Positions 51,401 to 63,256 of a DNA stretch of 64,000 nucleotides are shown piece after piece (the first letter of the stretch is position 1; the number at the start of each line of letters is the position of its first letter). Origin of the DNA: Sipunculus nudus (taxonomy: Eukaryota > Annelida > Sipuncula > Golfingiida > Sipunculidae); contig CM049320.1 of assembly GCA_026874595.1 (NCBI GenBank), positions 2,141,501 through 2,205,500 on the forward strand, written 5' to 3'. The notes under the pieces were generated by a model. It saw only the letters and a list, made by a program, of their open reading frames with translations, was not told the origin of the DNA and did not search any database. The position numbers and the translations under genes were made by a program.

Positions 51401-54400
51401 AACCACACCAAGCATAAAGGATTCAGGTACACACAACCACACCAAGCATAAAGGATTCAGGTACACACAACCACACCAAGCATAAAGGATTCAGGTACAC
51501 ACAACCACACCAAGCATAAAGGATTCAGGTACACACAACCACACCAAGCATAAAGGATTCAGGTACACACAACCACACCAAGCATAAAGGATTCAGGTAC
51601 ACACAACCACACCAAGCATAAAGGATTCAGGTACACACAACCACACCAAGCATAAAGGATTCAGGTACACACAACCACACCAAGCATAAAGGATTCAGGT
51701 ACACACAACCACACCAAGCATAAAGGATTCAGGTACACACAACCACACCAAGCATAAAGGATTCAGGTACACACAACCACACCAAGCATAAAGGATTCAG
51801 GTGCACACAACCACACCAAGCATAAAGGATTCAGGTGCACACAACCACACCAAGCATAAAGGATTCAGGTGCACACAACCACACCAAGCATAAAGGATTC
51901 AGGTGCACACAACCACACCAAGCATAAAGGATTCAGGTGCACACAACCACACCAAGCATAAAGGATTCAGGTGCACACAACCACACCAAGCATAAAGGAT
52001 TCAGGTGCACACAACCACACCAAGCATAAAAGATTCAGGTGCACACAACCACACCAAGCATAAAGGATTCAGGTACAAACAACACTTTGTGAAATAATAT
52101 TGTATCGACCTAAGAAAATGCTGCAGAATTTGTTTGGCTTGTTTTGAAAAGTTTCAAGTGTATTCTGACATTGCTTTGCCATATAGTTTATGCAGACTAC
52201 AGGAAGATGATTGTTGGTTTTCATACTTCATGGCTTAACAAGCATCATGGTGCGAGCTAGTGTTATATATAAAACTATGTACTTTATATATGTCTTGCTG
52301 AGTATTTTTTTTTCACCAGCTAAAAAATTAATTAAAAAATGTTTTTCATTTCAGAATCTTGGAAGCTGTTTTAGTTGCCATGGTAACAGGAACAGTTGCC
52401 TTTATTGCAGCCATGACTCTTGGAGAATGTAGACAACTGCCAGTGAGTTTTTTTTTCATTTAAAAAAATGAGATTTTAAAATTACTGTATGACATGTAAG
52501 ACAAATTTGTGTCAGGAATCCATAGTAAAAATAAAAAATAGATAAACAGGATATGTCAAATCTTTCTGTAATCACAAATGTCCTGTACCCAACAGATCAG
52601 AGGCACATGCAAAAAAAAATTAATGCTTCTCAAAGTATTAAATGTAATGTATATTTTTGTGTGTGTGAATATCTTTTTGAATATAGCCCAAAAAATAGTT
52701 ACCAGTAAAATACTTTATTAGATACTAATACTGCATGACCTCAGATTAAATTCAAATCAGCAAATTTTCAGAGATATATGGTACTATTGGTAAAAGAGTA
52801 TCTATTTCTGGTTTAACCAATTAACTCACTGTTTATTTATATATTTTATTTATTTCCTGTTTAAACAAGATAGTTTATTCAGCTGGTTAGCTGATTTTCA
52901 GTACCATACTTGGTCATGTTCAGTATATAAGTTAGAAAAGGTATGATATATTTAATTTATTGTACAAATAGGATATTACAAGTATATTTTAAATACATAT
53001 ACATAAATACATAACACCATGTGGGTAATACCATGACAATAAGAATAAAATCCTGATAATACTATGAACTAGTATATACAGACAAGTTATTTCATGATGT
53101 CTTCTTATTTTGTACAGTATTTTTTTTCTCCAGCACCACAATGAAACAATGTTAGACAATGTGACGACCCCTGATGTGAGGACGTACTTCTGTCAGGACG
53201 GTTACTATAACGACATGGCCACACTGTTCTTCAACCCCCAGGAGGTCGCCATCAAACAGCTCTTCCATCAAGAAGGTCAGGATGTAATGTTTGATGGCAG
53301 ACAATTGTTTTTATTTTGCCAAAGCTTGCCAGTGTGTTGTTAAAAGTGTAGCCGTGACAACCTGACTCAGTAGGCAATCGGATAATTGGGCTGGTAAGCC
53401 TACTCGAGTCGTGATACAAGTTATATCTAGGAATGTATCGCAGTGGTCTTGCATCAGGTTGCAATCATATCGTGGTTAACGGCCCATAATCTCAATATAA
53501 TGCTAAAAATAATGAATTTACACAATAGTATACATGTGAGCTCAAAACCCAAACTGAAACACCGTCTCCATGGACACGGGTCATTTCCTGTATTGCATGC
53601 AAGCTGCCTGCGTCCTGTTACCCGTGCGAACCATGCTTGTGTTCATGCAGTCATAAATTCAACAAACACGCCAAAGGGTTTACCAATGTGCTGGGTTAAA
53701 AAGGAACTTTTCTCACTCATGTTTGGTATTATTAGAAAGTACACAAAAAATGCTAACGATTGGTCATGTTTATGTTGATTGACAGTATACCTGTAGGCCA
53801 TAAAGTGTTGTCAGAAATGACGAAAATATTTGCATCTTCATTAATGCGTTCTTCAGACATAGATATCATGACACTCTGGCGCTAGTAATCTGGTCGTAAT
53901 GCCAGAGGGTCGATATGATGCTATTAAAAGTGATGAAAAAGTAACAGACACTTTAACTGTGATTATAAGGTGGATCCATGATTTTTTAAAGGGAAGGTCA
54001 AACCTAGCAGTCCCAGAAAAACTAAAAATAAAGAAAAAAACTAAAAGAAAAGGTCCTGTGGTCTTGAAGTCGAAAAATTGGTTTAAAATCCTCAAAAAAG
54101 ATTGTTAGTAGCTCACAAGGGGGGGGGGGGTGTCAGACCCACTTCTCGACCCACCACTGCTGTAGTTACAATAAATCTTGCCATGGTTGAACATATGTGT
54201 GTGACCTTAGATTGCTTGAATAAGTTGTCCTACAAAATTTTAGATTATTTGTCTCATACAAATTAAGTGCCACATAAGACATTATTATTCACTCAGTAGT
54301 CTGCGAAATGGCTCTTGCTACATTTTGCCTATAACTTTTTATACTCTCTACTATGTATAAAAAATATTCCTGAAAATATGCCGACATAGATACTCATACA

Positions 54401-57400
54401 GACTACACATGTTCTGTTTGGGAGAGTTGCCCAAATTAAGCAAATCTTGCGCTTGTTGGGTGATTGGCTGTTTACTTTGCCAACGGTAACTTGATTAGTT
54501 GCTTGCAACAGCTGTGCTCATGATTATTCATCGAATGAATATGCCACTAAAGTCACATAGAGTTCATGGATAGGTCTGTAACCAGGAGTAAGATACCCAT
54601 ATCAAGACAGTTTCCCTAAACAAACTTATTACACGGTTATGTAGTCAGAGGTTGGTTTCTCACACCTTAATGACATGGGAGTTGTTTTGATTGAGCCTTG
54701 GCCCTGAACTAATTACAGCCAGTGGGATCAATGCGTCCTGTACGCATTGGATCAGCCATAGTAGGCCTAGATAATACTTATGAAATAATATGGTCACTAC
54801 AGTTTACTGTTTCATATTTGATAAATAAAATATACTACAAGACTAATGATAGAGCACAAACAAGGAACCCCGTGAAACTTTTAAAAATACAAAAACATGG
54901 AAATTCAGCCCCGCTGATATTAAGGCAACCACAGTACATACAAGGCTATCAGTTCTTTCTGCTGCTTGGTTACCACCCATTTTAAATACTTCTTCATTGC
55001 CTGTTTGTTTGGCCTATCTAAGATGTAAATTTACAAAATATAATTTAATGTATGTTTCCTAATAAATCTGTGACTGTTACAGGCACCTTCAGCATGAGGT
55101 CACTGGCCATCTTCTTTATCTGTTTCTTCATCCTCGCCTGCTGGACGTATGGTACCTCTGTTCCAAGTGGGCTGTTTGTGCCATCCCTGCTGTGTGGCGC
55201 TGCCTATGGCAGGTTTATTGCAACATTCCTGGTCCAGTGAGTGACATTTAACATGGCTTTACTCCTTGTACAACCCTTGAATATTTGTTAATTTTATTCA
55301 AAGATGCAGTGGATATTAGTTAAGAACTAAAATATTTGGTAAAGAACTGGGTCAGAACTGAGTTTTAAGAAGAAAAGGATTGCTTGATAAGCATGTACCT
55401 CAGATCACTTGTTAGTGTTATTTATCCTTGATGGGGGGGGGGGGGGATGTTCTCTGCTGAGCCCCATAGTAGATATTTAAAGTTTCTTTATGATCATAGC
55501 TGATAGTATTTGGAAGAAGTTTATATGAAACGTGAACATTTGCAGAATATTCTGCCTGATCAGTTTAAAATTCTGATTCTGACTATGAATACAATGATTA
55601 TAATTGTATAACAAATAACAATAAGCTTACTCTCAGTCATTGTGTATACAGTGAAAACTGGTCTAACGGACACCTCACTTAGGCGGACAACTGGCTATAA
55701 TGGACAAGATAGTTAAGTCCCTTCAAAATTTCCTATATGTTTTGTATAAGCAGAACCTCTTTAAGGCGGACACCTCACTACTGCGGACAACGGACAGCAG
55801 ATTTCAACTCAGACCAACATTCTAAGAGTAAATGAACCTGACAAATACTGACAAGATACGCCATCTCCGGCGGACACTGATCACCCGCCCTGGGCAACAT
55901 CAAAGGTCACCGGTACTGTTGTTGTTCCCGAGACTGGAACAAAAAGGATTATGCAATCCCCAGTTTAAATGCGTGTACGTGCTCATGTCGCGGTGTGATG
56001 TGCTCATAAGATAAAGACAGCAAGGGTGATGCGGTAAACATCGTGTCACTTTATTTCACGGTTGATCATTTACATGTTGCAAAGCTGCATATTATTTGCT
56101 AGGTCATTAAAATGATTAAATGGCTGCCGATTAGCCATGCATCACTGATCTCACCACGCAATATCTAACTGTAAACTTAGCCACTTTAACAGCAGGCTGT
56201 TTGATATTAATTAATTAGTTTTGCTCAATATATTTTCAAACTGATCTGCTCAGTATCAAACGTGCTAGCTCCGTAGTTGTTTGTACCGTGCCGCCGTTCA
56301 CAAGCTCCTCAGGATTCGTTTACTCTCGGGTGCCTTCAACATTAAAGCAAATCAAACCATACAACCATCATCAAAGAAAGTTTATTTAAGGCTAATGCTA
56401 CATTCACTTATAAAAACGAATGTTCCCAGGTTCGTAGCCATTACAATCTTCGCATTATCAAAGTCGTCATTATCTTTGAGATTATAGCATTTGGATAGCT
56501 GAACCAGGATTGTTTTAGAAAATGCAGCCAGGTGGTACCACGCGTATTCCAAGGTGAGTTCTTTCGCTATCTGAAAAGGCCAAGCTTATTCGACTGAGTG
56601 AATCAACAAAAAGAACATACGCGCAGTTGCAGAAGAATTTAAGTGTGGCAAGACACAGGTTACATCAGTTCTTAAACGTAATCACAGTTTGTATATGACT
56701 ATTGAATGCATGATGTGTGCATGAATATGTTGTACATTTACATGAAATCTGATATAATACAATAAACACATTCTTGTGGCTGTTCGTTGTCTTTATTTAT
56801 AATCCCTAAGTTATCAACCGAGGTCAACCTGCCTAATAAGGACACCTCACTATTAAGGACAAAATGACTGAGTCCCTTGACTGTCCGCTTTAGAAAGGTT
56901 TCACTGTATTTGTATAACTGTGATTAGTTTCTTCAGATAAATTTGATATAAATTTTATTGTGCATATTTAAACAGAATCACTTGCATTTTTCCCTCTTTT
57001 AAACAAAATTGAGTTTGAATGAATATTAGTGATTAATTTAATTCAGTTGTTCTCAATTGTCAGTCATAATGGTTTGAAGGATAATTTTCTATTACATGTT
57101 GTGTATGTGTTTCCACACAGTGTGGTTGGTTACAAGGAAATCTACTCAGGGACATATGCTCTAGTGGGAGCAGCAGCTTTCCTTGGGGGTGTGGTTCGCA
57201 TGACAATTAGCCTCACTGTGATTCTGCTGGAATCAACCAATGAGATTTCATATGGCCTGCCAATCATGATCACACTTATGGTGAGTGACAGCTACATGTC
57301 ATGTTGAGTGACAGCTCTATCGTGAAGCTGTTTATTTTGAGTGTTTTGTCAATAGTACGGAGTATATATATATATATCAGTGCATTATAAATATTGCTGA

Positions 57401-60400
57401 AAAATGAAATATGCAAATAAAAATATGTCACTTTACTTATAAGAGTGCTTATTTTGGTTCACATCTAATCCATATAAACCATTTCTTTCCCTGAACACTG
57501 CTTTTCCTTTTTATCAGTCATTCTGTTTGTTTATGATTTTTCAGGTTGCCAAGTGGTCAGGTGACTTGTTTAACGAGGGCCTGTATGACATTCACATAGA
57601 GCTGAAGTCTGTCCCTCTACTGGGCTGGGAGGCTGCTGGAGGTATCTACAGGTGAGGATGACTTTATAACATATCAGGTGACTTGTTTAACGAGGGCCTG
57701 TATGACATTCACATAGAGTTAAAGTCTGTCCTTCTACTGGGCTGGGAGGCTGCTGGAGGTATCTACAGGTGAGGATGACTTTATAACATATCAGGTGACA
57801 TGTTTAACGAGGGCCTGTATGACATTCACATAGAGTTAAAGTCTGTCCCTGTACTGGGCTGGGAGGCTGCTGGAGGTATCTACAGGTGAGGATGACTTTA
57901 TAACATATCAGGTGACTTGTTTAACGAGGGCCTGTATGACATTCACATAGAGCTGAAGTCTGTCCCTCTACTGGGCTGGGAGGCTGCTGGAGGTATCTAC
58001 AGGTGAGGATGACTTTATAACATATCAGGTGATTTGTATAACGAGGGCCTGTATGACATTCACATAGAGTTAAAGTCTGTCCCTGTACTGGGCTGGGAGG
58101 CTGCTGGAGGTATCTACAGGTGAGGATGACTTTATAACATATCAGGTGACTTGTTTAACGAGGGCCTGTATGACATTCACATAGAGTAAAGTCTGTCCCT
58201 CTACTGGGCTGGGAGGCTGCTGGAGGTATCTACAGGTGAGGATGACTTTATAACATATCAGGTGATTTGTTTAACGAGGGCCTGTATGACATTCACATAG
58301 AGTTAAAGTCTGTCCCTGTACTGGGCTGGGAGGCTGCTGGAGGTATCTACAGGTGAGGATGACTTTATAACATATCAGGTGACTTGTTTAACGAGGGCCT
58401 GTATGACATTCACATAGAGTAAAGTCTGTCCCTCTACTGGGCTGGGAGGCTGCTGGAGGTATCTACAGGTGAGGATGACTTTATAACATATCAGGTGACT
58501 TGTTTAACGAGGGCCTGTATGACATTCACATAGAGTAAAGTCTGTCCCTCTACTGGGCTGGGAGGCTGCTGGAGGTATCTACAGGTGAGGATGACTCTAT
58601 AACATATCAGGTGACATGTTTAACGAGGGCCTGTATGACATTCACATAGAGTTAAAGTCTGTCCCTCTACTGGGCTGGGAGGCCGCTGGAGGTATCTACA
58701 GGTGAGGATGGCTTTATAACATATCAGGTGACTTGTTTAAAGAGGGCCTGTATGACATTCACATAGAGCTGAAGTCTGTCCCTCTACTGGGCTGGGAGGC
58801 TGCTGGAGGTATCTACAGGTGAGGATGACTTTATAACATATCAGGTGACTTGTTTAACGAGGGCCTGTATGACATTCACATAGAGTTAAAGTCTGTCCCT
58901 CTACTGGGCTGGGAGGCCGCTGGAGGTATCTACAGGTGAGGATGACTTTATAACGTATCAGGTGACTTGTTTAAAGAGGGCCTGTATGACATCCACATAG
59001 AGCTGAAGTCTGTCCCTCTACTGGGCTGGGAGGCTGCTGGAGGTATCTACAGGTGAGGATGACTTTATAACATATCAGGTGACTTGTTTAACGAGGGCCT
59101 GTATGACATCCACATAGAGCTGAAGTCTGTCCCTCTACTGGGCTGGGAGGCTGCTGGAGGTATCTACAGGTGAGGATGACTTTATAACATATCAGGTGAC
59201 TTGTTTAACGAGGGCCTGTATGACATTCACATAGAGTTAAAGTCTGTCCCTCTACTGGGCTGGGAGGCCGCTGGAGGTATCTACAGGTGAGGATGACTTT
59301 ATAACGTATCAGGTGACTTGTTTAAAGAGGGCCTGTATGACATCCACATAGAGCTGAAGTCTGTCCCTCTACTGGGCTGGGAGGCTGCTGGAGGTATCTA
59401 CAGGTGAGGATGACTTTATAACATATCAGGTGACTTGTTTAACGAGGGCCTGTATGACATCCACATAGAGCTGAAGTCTGTCCCTCTACTGGGCTGGGAG
59501 GCTGCTGGAGGTATCTACAGGTGAGGATGACTTTATAACATATCAGGTGACTTGTTTAACAAGGGCCTGTATGACATTCACATAGCGCTCAAGTCTGTCC
59601 CTCTTCTGGGCTGGGAGGCTGCTGGAGGTATCTACAGGTGAGGATGACTTTATAACATATCAGGTGACTTGTTTAACGAGGGCCTATATGACATCCACAT
59701 AGAGCTGAAGTCTGTCCCTCTACTGGGCTGGGAGGCTGCTGGAGGTATCTACAGGTGAGGATGACTTTATAACATATCAGGTGACTTGTTTAACGAGGGC
59801 CTGTATGACATTCACATAGAGCTGAAGTCTGTCCCTCTACTGGGCTGGGAGGCTGCTGGAGATATCTACAGGTGAGGATGACTTTATATCAGGTCCACGC
59901 TGTTATTCTGTTTGATGGAATTTCAAGAAAATTTCACCCAGTGGAAAATAAACTTGTTTATTTTCCAAAATTTTTTTGTGGAAATGCATTCACCTTTATT
60001 ACCTTCAATGTCTTTCCCCTAAATTACAAATAACTATGTTATATACATGTTTTAGTCTTTTCTTAAACATAATGTCACTGGTAGTTTCCCATTGTTAGAA
60101 ATTAATATATGAATTAAACTTTATTTATTATATATGGATATACAACTAGTTACTAGTTATATTAACTAATCTGATGCACTGTCTATGGCTCTTGGACAGG
60201 CAACTACAACCCACTGTCATAACCATGCCGGGAATTGAACCCAGGTCGGCAGCAGAGAGGGCCGTGCTTTTAACCACTCTGCTTTCCAGTTACCAGTATT
60301 ACCTCAGATTTTTATTCTTGTGAAAAGTATTTGTGTTAAGTCTCCCCAACAGGTGTCAGTACTTGAGAAAGTATTCCATTCCAGTTCTTCCATTGGGACT

Positions 60401-62608
60401 GGTCATGTGACTTAGGCTGGTTTCTTTCAGGACTGGCTTTCTATGGGCTGAGTTCAAGATGTTTTCTTTGTAGTTTCTGATTTGATGGTGCTGTGAAAGA
60501 CCCTTTCCCAAATAATGTCAAATTCCTCTGGATTTATGGGAATATATGGAAATGACTCCCCCACCCTCCACCCGTAATGTTAGACCTGATATCATCCCCA
60601 ATATTTCAAGAATAAAAAATGCCATTTGTGAGGTGTGACCCCAGAGAGGATGAATAAATCTATGTAGTTTCTGGTAGAAACTCTCTTTGCAAACATTCCC
60701 AAATAATGTCAAATTCTTCAGGATTAATAGGAAAAAAATGGAAATTTACTTCCCAACAATTCAAAACCAAAAACAGGCATTTCTAAGACCTGAGGAGTTG
60801 TGTTAGTTAGTGCTGTCAGTTATTATAAAGATTTATTTTAAAATTTCAGGTTGCGAGCCTCAGATGTCATGGACACAAAACTTGCATACGTGTACCCGAA
60901 ATCCCGAGTGTCTTCCATCATTCAGCTGTTACAGACAACCAGACACCATGCCTTCCCCGTTGTTCAACACGTCATGACTCCTGAATCTCCTGCTCCAGAG
61001 GTAAGAAAGTGATCAATAGAAAAAGGCGTTTGTTGTCTCTTTTAAGAAGATGATAAAGATCTAGTGAGATCATTTAAAAATTATTTTTGTCATCAAAGTG
61101 TTGCGCTTGTCTATACCTGTAGATTTATATTTTCACAGAGACCAAAACACTGATAACCTTTTTTGAGATGTACATCCTGTATGCAAATAATCAGTTTCAT
61201 GTTTTGAAGGCATTCACTAGTTAGAATATACTTTATATTAGTATATTAAATATATAGCATATACTATTTATTTTGTAGTTTGGATAAATGTATTAAATTG
61301 AATAGTCTGTGTAATTCATTTGTAAACACATATACTATAAATTCAGTTTACTAAACATATATATAATGAGACAAGGTTCAGGGAAGAGTAGGATTTCAAT
61401 CGATTAAAATTCAGTCTCGCCAGTCAAACTTTCCACGGCAGCAGTCTTCTGCCTTACCTTCTTTGTGAGGACTTGGTCAAGTAACTGGACCTTAGTCCTT
61501 CAAGCCTTACAGAATTATCACCACAAAGTTCCATAGAAATTATGTTGGAAGACAGACAAAGGTAGAGACATGGGTGAAAACCTAACCTCCTTGGCAGATT
61601 AACATGTACATAAACATTTGCTGTAATATATGTAATATCTCACGCTTATAATCATTCTGGTTGAATACAAGTTTCTTACCAAATAATATCCCAAAACACA
61701 GAGGTATACTAGCCATAGTTCTGCCTGTTTTTTATGTTGTTATGGTTCTGTGTGTGAGTAAGCACTGTCCCTGTGGGTTTGCTTACCATAACAACATGAC
61801 CACATGTCCTATCTTGTCACAAGACTTGTGAATGCATCATAACTCCAAAAACGAAGACAGGGAACATGAAAGAATAAACAGGGAAGACAAGAAGCAAATA
61901 AGAAGACAACAACAGTACCAAGTATGTGAATAGGTCCCTTTAATGAACCTGCTTTATCTGATAAAGGATGCTCAGCAATTTTTCTTATTATTCTTTATAA
62001 AGGAGGAGCAGAAATCAGACACAGGAGCCCACCATGATACAACCACGCCACCTGGTGGTAATACTGGTAATTATGGCAGGTCAGTACTTGATCATCAATC
62101 AGTTTTGGGCTCACTGTATACCATGATAAAAAATGTGTTGATAGCTAAGCATTATTCAGTGAGAGAGACTCTGGAATATGCCGGAGAATATAAAAATTAT
62201 GCATCCCAATAGTTTTTATGCATTACAAGCAAGAAAATGAAAAACTTTATTAACTTTAAATAAAAGTGAATACAGTACCTCACATGAGTTTATAATATTA
62301 ATTTTTTATGAAAGCTTGTATTTATCCATCCATATGAAACATGTCCTGCATTCCAACCGCTTTTCTAAAAATGCCAGCTGCTGGGACAATTCAGTCCACT
62401 TTTATACATGAACACTGTAACAGTATATATATACAGTGAAACTCTGTTTTGTCGAACTTGCTTAAGTAGAATACCCTGCTTAAGTCAAAGTTACAGGCTC
62501 AATATTCTGGACAACTCTAGTTAAATTTTAACCAAATAAAACCCGCTTGTGTCGAACCTCGGATGTGTCGAAGTTTTCTGAGGGTCCCTTTGACACGACA
62601 AGGTTTCA

Positions 62609-62705
<97 letters not shown>

Positions 62706-63198
62706 TACAGGGTTATAGCCACGCAGGCCAGCTCCAGTCAGGGGTAGCCGGGACGGGTTTCTGGGGCTGGCTCAAAGCTAATATTTGCAACCCACTGACA
62801 GGCACAAAAGATCTTAAAGATCATCAAAACATGAGCTACCAGCTATAAAACTTTGGTTATTTATTACCCCAAACTGCAATAACTTGTACCTCTTAAGTAT
62901 TTTAACAAAAATGATCCAATCATCATAAAATAATTATAAAACACAAATAAACTAAAGATAAAACTTACATATTCTGAAACGGAGTGTGTGCACCTAGTAT
63001 AAATACCATATTACTCTTTGCATGTTTTTCCACTGTAAAAAGACTGTTGTAAATAATAATTCTTGCAGAGCTTCATAAATGCTGACTCATCCCTTGTGTG
63101 TGTATGGTATATGGACCCCTCACTGTGACCCTGCACTTCAGCTTGCTTTGCAAATGTCCATAAATTTAGCCGGCACTCAAATTTGTCTAGCTATAACC

Positions 63199-63256
<58 letters not shown>

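Noticed and set aside
34884-52072. CRISPR array
   Set aside because: Tandem units without unique spacers, in animal introns; minisatellites.
57661-59871. Copies of exon 18 as mutually exclusive alternative exons
   Set aside because: Copies lack the acceptor tract and VAKW start, entering them from the upstream phase gives stops, and three have frameshifting deletions. Not excluded by RNA, but not supported by sequence.
60225-60295. tRNA gene on the minus strand
   Set aside because: Only a B-box-like GGTTCAA-type half is present; no full cloverleaf or A-box at the right distance.
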